Assembly: GCA_018268355.1 (NCBI GenBank)
Contig: JAFDWR010000001.1
Coordinates: forward strand, 477,797 to 541,796
Reading direction: 5' to 3'
From: Armatimonadota bacterium
GTDB lineage: Bacteria > Armatimonadota > Fimbriimonadia > Fimbriimonadales > Fimbriimonadaceae
DNA: 64,000 bases
In this document: positions 34,816 to 43,901 of the stretch, one piece after another
Layout: the number at the start of each line of letters is the position of its first letter
Numbering within the stretch: the stretch's first letter is position 1
Position numbers and translations under genes: made by a program
The notes under the pieces: generated by a model
The model's database searches: none
Told to the model about the DNA's origin: nothing
The model's input: the letters and a program-made list of their open reading frames with translations, nothing else

Positions 34816-35684
34816 ACGCCCAGCTCGGCGCGAACGTCAGCGATGGTTTCCGCATAGGGCCGTCGCTTGAGGCCTCGCTTGAGGGCTTCTGTGTCCGAGC
34901 ATTGGAAAATCAGGTCGCGAGAGCCGTCGGCGGGGAGCAACATCGGCCGTTCGGAAGTGCCTTCGGTGATCGATTCCGAACGTCCTGCCTGACGGCGGGC
35001 CTCGCGCAGGATCTCGCCAAGCGTCGTCTGATCTCCAACCACGTTCGCGGTGCCCGAGGTGCCTTGTTCAACCTGCGAAAGGCAAAAAGCGCCAAGATCG
35101 CGGCCGTCGATGCCTTGGAACGGCTGGTCCAGCCGGGGCGGACCGGCAAGTTCCTCTTCCTCTGCGCACGCCTTGATCCACTGGTGGAAGCGGTTCGTAT
35201 GGTCGTAGGGTCCGATGACGATTCCAGGGCGGATCACCATGAGCCGGTCACCGTAGTGGTCGCGAGCAATGCGCTCGATCGCCGCTTTGAGGCCGCCATA
35301 GGTCTCCGCATTGATCTCCTCCACCGACTCGTCGGGAAGCTGAATCACCGCGCTGCTCTCATTGGGCCGGTCCTGAATCTGGTCGAGGTCGTAGACCGAG
35401 ATCGTTGAGATCAGCACGTAGTGGGGAATATCGGGCAGCCTTTCGATGACCTTCGTCACATCTTTGACGAGATAAGCGGAGAAGTCGACGACCGCATCCC
35501 AGCCTTCTGTCGGAATCGAATCGAGCGACTCGCGGCGGTTCAGCAGGATCCGAGGGACGCTAGGGAATAGGTCCGCGCCCGTCTGTCCCCGCTGGACAAG
35601 GGTGAGGGTGTGGCCCTTTTGGAGGGCGAGTTCGACGAAGTGGCGGCCCAAAAACTGGGTTCCGCCGAAGACAAGGATGTTCAT
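34812..35684 (-). CDS. NAD(P)-dependent sugar epimerase/dehydratase-like protein (extended SDR)
   Basis: A 290-residue extended short-chain dehydrogenase/reductase. The Rossmann motif is ILVFGGTQFLGRHFVELALQ. LISTISVYDLD supplies the Ser, and ETYGGLKAAIER supplies the Tyr-x3-Lys pair (Y-G-G-L-K). VIRPGIVIGPYDHTNRF is the conserved substrate-lid region. The GGTQFLG form is close to isoflavone-reductase/mRNA-binding CSP41-like SDRs. Substrate is unknown. The start overlaps the stop of the flavin reductase-like gene by 4 bases (ATGA), so the two are coupled. Confidence 0.87.
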   Translation of the reverse strand: MNILVFGGTQFLGRHFVELALQKGHTLTLVQRGQTGADLFPSVPRILLNRRESLDSIPTEGWDAVVDFSAYLVKDVTKVIERLPDIPHYVLISTISVYDLDQIQDRPNESSAVIQLPDESVEEINAETYGGLKAAIERIARDHYGDRLMVIRPGIVIGPYDHTNRFHQWIKACAEEEELAGPPRLDQPFQGIDGRDLGAFCLSQVEQGTSGTANVVGDQTTLGEILREARRQAGRSESITEGTSERPMLLPADGSRDLIFQCSDTEALKRGLKRRPYAETIADVRAELGV

Positions 35685-36271
35685 TCAGGTCGTCCAAGCT
35701 CGAAAATCTCGAGCGCATCAAGGTCAAGGTAGTCGCGCCCACCGAGACGGGCGGAGGGAAGAGAAGTGGGCGAGGCCACATGAACGCGAAGAATCTCGCA
35801 GACGACGTATCGAGCCGCACCTGGCGCGGTGCCATGCCGCAAAACGTCGACGAGTTTGCACTCAAAAGAGAAAGGGCTCTGGAGCACGCGCCAGGGCTTG
35901 ATCAGGTCGCAGGGAACTGGCGACAGTTCGCCAAGGTCCCATTCGGAGGTCGAAGAATCGACCGGCGCACTTGCCTGATTCGCACCGTGAACCACCGAGC
36001 GATGGACGCCGTTGATGCACACCTCACCGGTTTGCTCGGCGTTGCGCAGGCTGTCTTTTTCACCCTGTGGACCCACGACGGGAGAGAAACAAACGCTCGG
36101 CGGATTGGTCCCGCCAAGCATGAAGAAAGAGAAGGGAGCGAGGTTCTGAATTCCCTCCCGGGAGACGGTCGAAACAAGGGCGATCGGCCGCGGGACCACG
36201 AGGCTGGAAAGGGTGTCGTAAAGCTCTGCGCCGGTCACTTCCGAAACATCCCACGACCCGCTCCTGACCAT
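35681..36271 (-). CDS. Flavin reductase-like FMN-binding split-barrel protein
   Basis: A 196-residue protein of the flavin reductase/DIM6-NTAB family. The N-terminal YDTLSSLVVPRPIALVSTVS is the typical start of the FMN-binding split barrel. NLAPFSFFMLGGTNPPSVCFSP and KDSLRNAEQTGEVCINGVH follow in the usual order. Proteins like this bind FMN and may reduce free flavin or act as small-molecule reductases; the substrate is unknown. It is the first gene of a two-gene unit with the epimerase-like gene and is divergent from the ppk2 gene. Confidence 0.9.
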   Translation of the reverse strand: MVRSGSWDVSEVTGAELYDTLSSLVVPRPIALVSTVSREGIQNLAPFSFFMLGGTNPPSVCFSPVVGPQGEKDSLRNAEQTGEVCINGVHRSVVHGANQASAPVDSSTSEWDLGELSPVPCDLIKPWRVLQSPFSFECKLVDVLRHGTAPGAARYVVCEILRVHVASPTSLPSARLGGRDYLDLDALEIFELGRPE

Positions 36272-36329
36272 GCCTGAATTCTACGCGCGACCGGCAAACT
36301 TTCGCTCCCTTTTCGTAGACTGTCAGCTG

Positions 36330-37175
36330 ATGAAGTACGCGAAGCGCATCGACCCCGGCTCAAAGGTGAAGCTGAAAAACGAAGACCCCTCAGAATCCGC
36401 GGGCCTGAGCAAAGAAGAGGGCAGTGCGAAGCTCGCCGAGCTCGCCGCCAAGATTGCCGAACTCCAGGAGTTGATGTCGGCCACCTCCGACCATGCCTTT
36501 CTCGTCGCGTTCCAAGGCATGGACACCGCCGGCAAGGACGGCGCGATCAACAAGATCCTCAGCTATGTGAACGTCCAGAGCGCGCGCGTTCAAGCGTTCA
36601 AAGTCCCCACGCCGATTGAGCTCGCCCACGACTTTCTCTGGCGCGTCCACGCGGTGACGCCAGCCTGTGGCGGCATGACGATCTTCAACCGCTCGCACTA
36701 CGAAGACGTTCTCGTGGTCCGCGTCCACAACATTGTCCCCGAAGAGGTCTGGAAGCGACGTTACGACCACATCAACAACTTTGAGGCGCTCATCGCCGAT
36801 TCTCGCACCACGATCATCAAATTCTTCCTCCACATCTCAAAGGACGAGCAAGAGCAGCGCCTTCTGGACCGCGAAAAGGACCCGACGAAGAGCTGGAAGC
36901 TCTCGGTTGGCGACTGGAAGGAACGCGAATTCTGGGACGACTATCAAGAAGCCTATCAGGACGCCCTCGAGCGTTGCTCAACGGACCAAGCCCCGTGGCA
37001 CATCATTCCGGCCAACCACAAATGGTTCCGCGACCTTGCCGTCGCCGAGGTGATCTACGAAGCGATGAAGCCGTTTGAAAAGGGCTGGCGCGACAAGCTG
37101 GCTGCGCTGGGAGCGACCGCGAAGGCCGACATCCAAGCCTTTAAGGCAGGGGAGACCGCCAAGCCCACGTCTTAG
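36330..37175 (+). CDS. Polyphosphate kinase 2 family protein
   Basis: A 281-residue PPK2 that transfers phosphate from polyphosphate to nucleoside mono- or diphosphates. The Walker A-like loop is FQGMDTAGKDGAI (about 61-73), with K69 and D70. Walker B/lid motifs are FNRSHYEDVLVVRVH and LDREKDPTKSWKLS. DQAPWHIIPANHKWFRDLAVAE is the family C-terminal signature. The single domain, with about 50 charged N-terminal residues, fits class III or class I one-domain enzymes; class cannot be fixed by eye. The ATG at 36330 (MKYAKRIDPGSKV) is preferred over one 20 codons upstream. A strong terminator follows. Confidence 0.93.
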   Translation: MKYAKRIDPGSKVKLKNEDPSESAGLSKEEGSAKLAELAAKIAELQELMSATSDHAFLVAFQGMDTAGKDGAINKILSYVNVQSARVQAFKVPTPIELAHDFLWRVHAVTPACGGMTIFNRSHYEDVLVVRVHNIVPEEVWKRRYDHINNFEALIADSRTTIIKFFLHISKDEQEQRLLDREKDPTKSWKLSVGDWKEREFWDDYQEAYQDALERCSTDQAPWHIIPANHKWFRDLAVAEVIYEAMKPFEKGWRDKLAALGATAKADIQAFKAGETAKPTS

Positions 37176-37217
37176 TCGATAACTTCATAATATTGATTAT
37201 CAGAAAGGCGCAAGAAT

Positions 37218-37256
37218 AATGGAGAAGGGCCGTTGGGCACTTCTCCATTCTCTTTT
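37218..37256 (+). terminator. Intrinsic terminator after ppk2
   Basis: AATGGAGAAG (37218-37227) and CTTCTCCATT (37240-37249) form a 10-bp stem with a 12-base loop, followed by CTCTTTTC. It lies between convergent genes. Confidence 0.8.
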
Positions 37257-37261
37257 CTGGC

Positions 37262-38080
37262 TTAGGGTTGGACCGCGATGTCGCGGTACGAAACGCTGCT
37301 GAGGAGCGTCGTCGAGCCGGTGGATGCGTTCCAGGAATACAGGCCCTGGGCGGTGCCGCCCGAGATGACCATGTAGATCGTGTTAGTCTGCGACGAAACG
37401 TCGAGGCCGCTGGGCGACGCCACCGCGCCGGGCGCGCTGAACAAGGTTGCCACCGTGCCCGCGATGGCCGCGCTCGGGGAGCCGCCTGCCGCGCCGATCC
37501 GCGCCAGAGAGGGTCCTGCGTTGTCGAGCGCATAACACGTCGTCGTGCCCGTGCCGTTGAAGTTGTTGTCGTAGGCGATGTCGGTGATGATCGGTGCCGC
37601 GCCGTTCGGGTCGCCTGCTGCGCGAGTGAGCGACGTGTCAGTGGCGATCACGGTATTCGTGGCCGCGTTCACGCGGATATTCGAGCCGCCGTCCGTCACC
37701 ACGCGGAGCTGGCCGTTGCTCGGGATGAAGTCCATTCCCGAAATATTGCCCGTGAGGGCGGGAAGCTGGGCCGAACCCACCTGCGTGGCCACGCCGGTCG
37801 CGACATTGAAGGTGTAGAGCCGCCGATTGTTCGAAAGGCCATAGAGAAGGCCGCTGGAGGGGTCGAAGTCGATCGCGACGACCGAATCGCCGGAAACAAG
37901 GCCAGAAATCGTCGCCGGAGTGCCAATCGGAGCTCCGTTAACAAGGTTCAGCTTCACCAGCGAGGTGCCCGCCGAATCAAGGGCATATCCCGTGAATCCG
38001 AGGTTGGTCAGGCTTGTGTTCTGGTTGCAACCCACGAGCAGAAGGGAGCAGAAGAGGGGCAGGGCGGCAAGGCGTCGCAT
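37262..38080 (-). CDS. DUF4394-domain lipoprotein
   Basis: A 272-residue lipoprotein. The signal MRRLAALPLFCSLLLVGC ends in the lipobox LVGC. The mature protein matches the DUF4394 pattern: GYALDSAGTSLVKLNLVNG, VAIDFDPSSGLLYGLSNNRRLYTFNV, GMDFIPSNGQLRVVTDGGSNIRVNA and ITDIAYDNNF. This is a beta-propeller-like fold of unknown function, often found with PEP-CTERM or surface proteins. The C-terminus (SYRDIAVQP) completes a blade. It is convergent with ppk2. Confidence 0.88.
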   Translation of the reverse strand: MRRLAALPLFCSLLLVGCNQNTSLTNLGFTGYALDSAGTSLVKLNLVNGAPIGTPATISGLVSGDSVVAIDFDPSSGLLYGLSNNRRLYTFNVATGVATQVGSAQLPALTGNISGMDFIPSNGQLRVVTDGGSNIRVNAATNTVIATDTSLTRAAGDPNGAAPIITDIAYDNNFNGTGTTTCYALDNAGPSLARIGAAGGSPSAAIAGTVATLFSAPGAVASPSGLDVSSQTNTIYMVISGGTAQGLYSWNASTGSTTLLSSVSYRDIAVQP

Positions 38081-38120
38081 GCCCCTAGAATAGGTGAGGA
38101 CCCCTTCCCTTGTCTACTCG

Positions 38121-39446
38121 CTACTTCCGTACCGACCATCGGTCAAGCACGGAACCGTCTTCGGCGGAAACACACTCCACGTCGGCCCGGTCGGCGCTGA
38201 CCTTCAGCCGCGTGTAAGAGAACTTGCCCGAATACATCGCGGTCCAGGGCTTCCACTTCTCCGGCTGAGTTTCGAGTTCAGGAGAATAGAGCCGCGCGCC
38301 GCCACCACCGGTGACGACATAGATCACGCCGTCGGTTTGGGTGGTCTTGGAGCCGTCATAGGCGTTGTCCACCGCGACCTCGGTACCCGCCGACACAATG
38401 GGCTTCGACCGTTGATAGTTGTGTACGTGGCCGCAGAACACGATTTTCACCCCGTGCTTGCGGAAGATGTCGTGCAAAGCGCGCATCTGTTGGTCGCCCT
38501 GGTGCTCGGGGCTGGAGTGGAAGGGCGGGTGGTGGAACGCCACAAATCGCCACGCCATCCCCTTCGCCTTGGCGAGGTCAGCTTCGACCCACGCTTGGAG
38601 TCGAGGGTTCTTCCAATCCACGTAGGGGTTGGAATCAAGGATCGTCCAATGGGAGTTTCCGAAGTCGAAGGAGTAGTTCGCCGCGCGCGGATAACGGTCG
38701 GCGGGGATGCCGCTCAAGGCCCGACTGATGTTCGTCGCACTTCCCTTCAGCTTCGGCGCGCTGGCGTCCGAGGCGTCGGTGACCGGACCGTTCAGCGGCA
38801 CCCGCCAATAGCGGAAGTAGGCAAAGAGGTCACCGTCGGTGTCCGCATCGTTGTAGAGCAGGTCGTGGTTGCCCGGCGCGGGCATGAAGAGGATCGAAGC
38901 CATCAGGGGTGAACCGGTGGCCTCGCCGGGGAGGGCGTTATAGACCGGGAACCACTTCTTCTGATACTCGCTCACCCGTCCGCGGTCATAGACAAGGTCG
39001 CCGGTGATGACGACGCCATCGGGCTGGTCGGCCATCACGCGCTTGGCGACTTTGACCTGGGGTGGAAGTCCCGAGCCCGAATCGCCCCAAAGAATCAGCG
39101 AATATCCGCTCCCGGCGGCGGGTCTTGCCTTGCCGCTGGATTCAAACGCCAACTCATTGCCGTTCCAGACTCGGTAGCTGAAGGTGCGTCCATTCCGGAC
39201 CCCATCGAGGCTCGCCGTGTAAACGTAGTGGGAGTTCTCGCCTTTGACGAAGACCTCTTCCCTCTTCAGCTCGCCCGCAGAGCGCCAAACGCCGTCTCCG
39301 GTATTCACCTCGACGCGAAACGGTCGAACATTGAGCGATTGGAAGACGACATCCACCCCGGCCTGGGAGGAACTCGGCCGATTCCCTAACTGCAGGTAGG
39401 GGTTGACGAAGAAGGCAGAGGCGAGCAGCTTGAGGCCGAGAAGCAT
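38121..39446 (-). CDS. Exported purple-acid-phosphatase-like metallophosphoesterase
   Basis: A 441-residue exported phosphoesterase. The N-terminus (MLLGLKLLASAFFVNPYLQLG) is a short signal followed by PYLQLG, the start of a fibronectin-III-like PAP N-domain (about 20-110). The metallophosphoesterase domain (about 117-370) has its blocks in order: LWGDSGSG, ITGDLVYDRG, APGNHD, FHHPPFH and GHVHNYQRS. The GNHD and GHVHNYQR pair are characteristic of purple acid phosphatases. Likely role: release of phosphate outside the cytoplasm. It is transcribed upstream of the DUF4394 gene with a 40-base gap. Confidence 0.9.
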   Translation of the reverse strand: MLLGLKLLASAFFVNPYLQLGNRPSSSQAGVDVVFQSLNVRPFRVEVNTGDGVWRSAGELKREEVFVKGENSHYVYTASLDGVRNGRTFSYRVWNGNELAFESSGKARPAAGSGYSLILWGDSGSGLPPQVKVAKRVMADQPDGVVITGDLVYDRGRVSEYQKKWFPVYNALPGEATGSPLMASILFMPAPGNHDLLYNDADTDGDLFAYFRYWRVPLNGPVTDASDASAPKLKGSATNISRALSGIPADRYPRAANYSFDFGNSHWTILDSNPYVDWKNPRLQAWVEADLAKAKGMAWRFVAFHHPPFHSSPEHQGDQQMRALHDIFRKHGVKIVFCGHVHNYQRSKPIVSAGTEVAVDNAYDGSKTTQTDGVIYVVTGGGGARLYSPELETQPEKWKPWTAMYSGKFSYTRLKVSADRADVECVSAEDGSVLDRWSVRK

Positions 39447-39540
39447 GCGTCAACGCTACCCCGAAAATCGAATCGTTTCAGCTTTGGATTAAGGTCCCGT
39501 GAAGTCCTTGGGCACGCCTCTGTGAACGAGCCGCTCGAAA

Positions 39541-41766
39541 CTAACGAGCGGCCGCTCGGCCAAACAGCCTTAGCAAGCTGATGACGTCCGAATAGTTCGA
39601 AATCTTCGTCATCACAAGCTGAAGCTGGTCAGTATCCGCGACGTCTATCGTCACTTCGATCTCTGCGGTGTGGTTCGGCATGGTCTGAATCTTCGCCGCA
39701 GAGACGTTTGCTTTCATCTCCCCGAAAACGGCCGAAATGTCCATCAGGAGACCCTGGCGGTTCACGGTGACGATCTTCAGGTTCACCGCATAGAGCGAGC
39801 CGTCCGAAGGCCATGAGTACGGGAGCATCCGCCCCGGTTCGGCCTCCATCGAGTGTTGGGCGTTCGGGCAGATGCGGCGGTGGATCATGATCCCGCGTCC
39901 GCGCGTCACGTAGCCAACCACCTCATCTCCGGGAATTGGAGAACAACACTTGGCCCGGCTGACGAGGATGTTGTCGTTCGTCGTGAGGGCGGACTTCCCT
40001 TCCCTCGTCGTCCGAACGAGGATGCCAGAGGCGGGTTGGGCCCCCGGCTGAATCCCCCGTATCTTGTTGATGACGCCTTGGACGCTGATCAATCCTGCGC
40101 CAAGGTGGCTGAGGAGCTCTTCTGCGCCGGAGACGCCGTGCATGGACTTGGTGAGCGCCTGGAGCTTCGCCTCGCCGAGGAACTTCTTGGGATCAAGCCC
40201 GAGCGAGCGGAGCTCCTTTTCCAAGAGGGCGCGGCCGCGGACCGCATCATCGACGCGGTTGAGCTTTCGGAAGTGGGCCCGGATCTTGTTGCGCGCGTGC
40301 TGCGAACGGACAAATTTGAGCCAGTCCAGGCTTGGCTGGGCGTTCTTCCGCGTTTCGCACTCGATGATGTCGCCGTTCTTGATCTGGGTGTTGAGCGGGA
40401 CGATGACTCCGTTCACCTTCGCGCCGATCAGCTGAAGACCGATGTCGGTATGGACGCGGAAGGCGTAGTCGACGACGGTGGAGCCGGCAGGAAGGTCAAA
40501 GACGTCGCCCTTTGGCGTGAAGACGAAGACTTGCTCGGCAAAGAGGTCGGTGGAAAGCGAGCGCAGGAAGTCCGAGCTGTTGTTCTCGGCGGTCCAGTCG
40601 AAAAGCTGCTCGCGAAGGACGCGAAACCGCTCCGAATCCTCGGCGGGCGCTTCGTTGCCCTCCTTGTAGCTCCAGTGGGCGGCGACGCCGAACTCGGCAA
40701 CCTCGTGCATCTCGCGAGTTCGGATTTGGACTTCGATCGGGTTGCCGTCGGGGCCGAGCACCTTGGTATGGATCGAGCGGTAGCCGTTGGGCTTGGGTTT
40801 GGCGATGTAGTCGCCGAACAGGCTTTGGATCGGCGGAAACAGTTGGTGGACGATGCCGAGGGTGAGATAACACTGGGCGACGGTGTCGACGATCACGCGG
40901 ACCGCAAGGAGGTCGAGGATGTCTTCGAACCGGAAATTGCTCTTCACCATCTTGTTGAAGATGGAATAGAGGTGTTTCGGTCGCCCACGGACGTCGGCCT
41001 TGATCCCGTTTTTGAGGCAGAGGTCTTTGGTTTCGACGATGATCTTCTGGAGCGCCTCTTCCCTTTCGCGCCTCGTTCGTCCGACGAGCTCGGTCATCCG
41101 GTCGAACTCATTCGGGTGGAGGTTCTTGAAGGCGAGGTCCTCGAGTTGCCACTTGATCTGCCAGATTCCCAGCCTTGCGGCGAGGGGAGCGTAGACGTTC
41201 AGGGTCTCATTCGCGATCCGCGTGCGTTTTTCGGGGCGGAGCGAGCCCAGGGTCTGCATGTTATGCAGCCGATCAGCGAGTTTGATGACCATGACTCGAA
41301 AGTCCTTGGCCATCGCGAGGAGCATTTTACGCAGGCTTTCTGCTGCCGCCGTGGTGTCTGCTGCTGCCTTTTGACCGTCGGACTGGGCCTCGATGGACTT
41401 CGATTTGAGCTTGGTGACGCCGTCGACAAGGCGGGCGACCTCAGCGCCGAAGTGCTCCTGGACAAGTTCGAGGCTCACCTGGTTGCAGTCCTCCACCGTG
41501 TCATGGAGGAGCGCGGCGATGATCGTGGGATCGTCCATGTGGAGGTCCGCGAGAATGCGCGCGACGGCCACCGGGTGGGTGATGTAAGGGACGCCCGATT
41601 CCCGTGTTTGGCTGCGATGAGCTTGCTCAGCAAAGAAGTAAGCCTTGCGAATCGCTCGGATGTCGGCGGACGGCCGCAGCTCGCGGAGACGTTCAAAGAG
41701 GTCGTGCAGGCCTTCGGGGTCCTCCCAATCGGGAGGTACATCTAAGGAGAAGGTGGGCTCGGGCAT
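39541..41766 (-). CDS. rel: Bifunctional (p)ppGpp synthase/hydrolase Rel/SpoT
   Basis: A 741-residue long RSH enzyme that makes and degrades (p)ppGpp. The HD hydrolase domain (about 40-190) keeps all metal ligands: THPVAVA with H64, LLHDTVED with H88, D89, E92 and D93, and KLADRLHNM further on. The synthetase domain (about 240-370) has KPKPNGYRSIHTKVLG and EVQIRTREMHEVAEFG. A TGS domain (about 410-470), helical and zinc-finger regions (AKCCSPIPGDEVVGYVTRG) and a C-terminal ACT domain follow. Both catalytic halves look active. The start chosen is MPEPTFSLDV; upstream extension runs into the divergent gene. It is a single-gene unit. Confidence 0.95.
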   Translation of the reverse strand: MPEPTFSLDVPPDWEDPEGLHDLFERLRELRPSADIRAIRKAYFFAEQAHRSQTRESGVPYITHPVAVARILADLHMDDPTIIAALLHDTVEDCNQVSLELVQEHFGAEVARLVDGVTKLKSKSIEAQSDGQKAAADTTAAAESLRKMLLAMAKDFRVMVIKLADRLHNMQTLGSLRPEKRTRIANETLNVYAPLAARLGIWQIKWQLEDLAFKNLHPNEFDRMTELVGRTRREREEALQKIIVETKDLCLKNGIKADVRGRPKHLYSIFNKMVKSNFRFEDILDLLAVRVIVDTVAQCYLTLGIVHQLFPPIQSLFGDYIAKPKPNGYRSIHTKVLGPDGNPIEVQIRTREMHEVAEFGVAAHWSYKEGNEAPAEDSERFRVLREQLFDWTAENNSSDFLRSLSTDLFAEQVFVFTPKGDVFDLPAGSTVVDYAFRVHTDIGLQLIGAKVNGVIVPLNTQIKNGDIIECETRKNAQPSLDWLKFVRSQHARNKIRAHFRKLNRVDDAVRGRALLEKELRSLGLDPKKFLGEAKLQALTKSMHGVSGAEELLSHLGAGLISVQGVINKIRGIQPGAQPASGILVRTTREGKSALTTNDNILVSRAKCCSPIPGDEVVGYVTRGRGIMIHRRICPNAQHSMEAEPGRMLPYSWPSDGSLYAVNLKIVTVNRQGLLMDISAVFGEMKANVSAAKIQTMPNHTAEIEVTIDVADTDQLQLVMTKISNYSDVISLLRLFGRAAAR

Positions 41767-41820
41767 GTACGACAATGTCTCGCAGGCTTTGCGGGGGTAG
41801 GAGTAGTATACGCCTCGTTG

Positions 41821-42405
41821 ATGAATTCGTTTGTGCCCGCTGTTGTTCTCGAGAATCCGTGGGTTCGATTGGAGCCGTTGAGCCTGGATCACGTGCCCGA
41901 TCTCGCCAAGCTCTATGAACCGGAGACCTGGCAGTTTTTCGTCACGTTTCAACCCAGCGGTCCCGGCGAGGAAGGAATGCGATCCTTTGTCCAGGCTCTT
42001 CTCGACAGTCCGGCCGTGCAAGCCTGGGTGGTGATTGATAAGTCGGACGGCAGGATCGTCGGATGCACGACCTACCTCGACATCCGCCCCGCCCACAAAG
42101 CGGTCGAGATCGGGATGACTTGGTATCACTCGTCGGTGCGCGGGACCAAGGTGAACCCCGCCTGCAAGCTCGCCTTACTGGAGTTTGGCTTCGAGAAGCT
42201 GGGCTGCGTCCGCATCCAGCTCAAGACCGATGGCCGTAACCTCCACAGCCAAGCCGCGATTCGCAAGCTCGGCGCAAAGGAAGAAGGCACCTTGCGCAAG
42301 CACGGGATCATGCCCGACGGCTTCATCCGCGACACCGTGTTCTTCTCGATCCTGCCCGAGGAGTGGCCCGAAGTGCGGGCAAACCTCCTCGCTCGGCTGG
42401 GATAA
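41821..42405 (+). CDS. GNAT-family N-acetyltransferase
   Basis: A 194-residue GNAT protein of the RimJ/RimL-like (Acetyltransf_3) type. VRLEPLSLDHVPDLAKLY is the typical N-terminal strand-helix. The acetyl-CoA region is modified: GMTWYHSSVRGTKVNPACKLALLEFGFEKLG, where RGTKVNPACK stands in for the Q/RxxGxG/A loop. LKTDGRNLHSQAAIRKLGAKEEGTLRKH is the conserved C-terminal block. Such enzymes acetylate amino acids, protein N-termini or small molecules; the substrate is unknown. The ATG at 41821 follows a TTG codon. The next gene starts 9 bases downstream. Confidence 0.9.
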   Translation: MNSFVPAVVLENPWVRLEPLSLDHVPDLAKLYEPETWQFFVTFQPSGPGEEGMRSFVQALLDSPAVQAWVVIDKSDGRIVGCTTYLDIRPAHKAVEIGMTWYHSSVRGTKVNPACKLALLEFGFEKLGCVRIQLKTDGRNLHSQAAIRKLGAKEEGTLRKHGIMPDGFIRDTVFFSILPEEWPEVRANLLARLG

Positions 42406-42413
42406 TCGAGTCG

Positions 42414-43901
42414 ATGTCTGCCTACGACCGACTTCTCGAACTGTACTTGGACCTGAGGGCCCTGGGTGTCGCCCAAAGCATGCTTGGCTGGGATCGCCAG
42501 GTCATGATGCCGACGGGTGGCTCGCAGAGTCGCGGCGAACATCAAGCGCGGCTTGGAAGTCTGGAGCATCGCCTACTCACCTCGGACGAGTTCCGGACCA
42601 CGCTGGAAATGGCAGAGGCTGAAGGCGCGGCAGACGAGGTCCAGGCCGCTAACCTACGAATTCTGCGGCGACGACTCGACATCCAGTCGAAGCTCCCCGC
42701 CTCGCTCATCGAGCGCAAAGCCAAGATCGGTAATGCCACCTACGCGACCTGGCGCACTGCCTGCCCGGCAGGCGACTTTGCGGCAATGGTCCCCGGATTG
42801 ACCGAGCTCTTCGACATTGCCCGCGAGACCTCAGAATTCCTCGGCGGGGGACAGCACGTCTACGATCCGCTCATCAACCAATTTGAAGAGGGCTGCACCT
42901 TTGCCGATGCGGACAACATGTTCCGAACCCTCAAGCCGCGGCTCGTCGAACTCATCCAGCGCATCGCCGCCACCGACCCCATCGACGACCAGCCGATCGC
43001 CAAGGACTTCGACCGGCCCACCTTGCTCGAACTCATGCGACGCACTGTCGCCCAGGTTGGCTTTGACATGAACGCAGGTCGCCTCGACCTTGCGCCGAAC
43101 GCCTTTTGCACGAACATCGGTCACGGCGACACCCGAATGACCACCCGGGCGAGCAACCATCTGCGTGGCATCTTCAGCAGCTCGCTCCACGAGATGGGCC
43201 ACGCGCTCTATGACCAGGGGTCACCCAAGGAGTGGGCACTCATGCCGCTCGACGGGCAGACTTCCCTCGCTCTCCACGAGAGCCAATCCCGCTTCTGGGA
43301 GAACATCGTGGGTCGCTCGCGTGGCTTCTGGACGTGGTTCACGCCGCATCTCCACGCGGCTTTCCCCGAGACTTCGTCGTTCAACGCCGAACAGCTCTGG
43401 CGATTGATCAACAAGGTCGAGCCGGGCTTTATCCGCGTCGGTTCCGACGAGCTGACTTACAACCTCCACATCCTCATCCGGTTTGAGATCGAGGTTGAGA
43501 TCCTTTCACGAAAGCTGGAAGTGAAGGACATGCCCGAAGCCTGGAACGAGAAGATGCGCTCGTATCTCGGCATTGTGCCGCCCCACGCGGGCCTCGGCTG
43601 CATCCAGGACGTCCATTGGACGCGCGGCTCGATCGGCTACTTCCCCACCTATTCGATGGGCAACATGATCGGCGGGCGAATCCTGCGAAGGCTTCAAGCC
43701 GAGTTCCCGAACATGGACGACGACTTTGCGCGCGGCAACTTCGCCGGTGTGCTCGGCTGGCTCCAAACGAACCTGTACCAGAAGGCCCAGCTCAAGGTGC
43801 CGAAGGAGCAGATCCTCGAAGTTTCGGGCAGCCCGCTCGAAACGTCGGCGTGGCTCGATTACGCCGAGGCCAAATTCAGCGACGTCTACGCGCTGGCTTA
43901 G
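42414..43901 (+). CDS. M32-family thermostable carboxypeptidase
   Basis: A 495-residue metallocarboxypeptidase of family M32 (Taq type), probably cytoplasmic. The zinc motif is H259-E-M-G-H263 in SSLHEMGHALYDQG, with the third ligand Glu in LALHESQSRFWEN. Family motifs DTRMTT (D-x-R-x-T) and GCIQDVHW are present. The first residues (MSAYDRLLELYLDLRALGVAQSMLGWDRQV) match the family start, so the ATG at 42414 is preferred to an in-frame upstream start in the GNAT gene. The last 26 bases overlap the convergent hypothetical gene. Confidence 0.95.
   Translation: MSAYDRLLELYLDLRALGVAQSMLGWDRQVMMPTGGSQSRGEHQARLGSLEHRLLTSDEFRTTLEMAEAEGAADEVQAANLRILRRRLDIQSKLPASLIERKAKIGNATYATWRTACPAGDFAAMVPGLTELFDIARETSEFLGGGQHVYDPLINQFEEGCTFADADNMFRTLKPRLVELIQRIAATDPIDDQPIAKDFDRPTLLELMRRTVAQVGFDMNAGRLDLAPNAFCTNIGHGDTRMTTRASNHLRGIFSSSLHEMGHALYDQGSPKEWALMPLDGQTSLALHESQSRFWENIVGRSRGFWTWFTPHLHAAFPETSSFNAEQLWRLINKVEPGFIRVGSDELTYNLHILIRFEIEVEILSRKLEVKDMPEAWNEKMRSYLGIVPPHAGLGCIQDVHWTRGSIGYFPTYSMGNMIGGRILRRLQAEFPNMDDDFARGNFAGVLGWLQTNLYQKAQLKVPKEQILEVSGSPLETSAWLDYAEAKFSDVYALA

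Noticed and set aside
39530-39552. Inverted repeat GCCGCTCG/CGAGCGGC at the end of rel as a terminator
   Set aside because: The stem overlaps the stop codon and has no T-run on the minus strand, so I could not support it as a terminator.
39853-41745. A 630-codon plus-strand frame opposite rel
   Set aside because: Antisense shadow of a clearly identified RSH enzyme; Val/Leu/Asp/Glu-biased with no domain.
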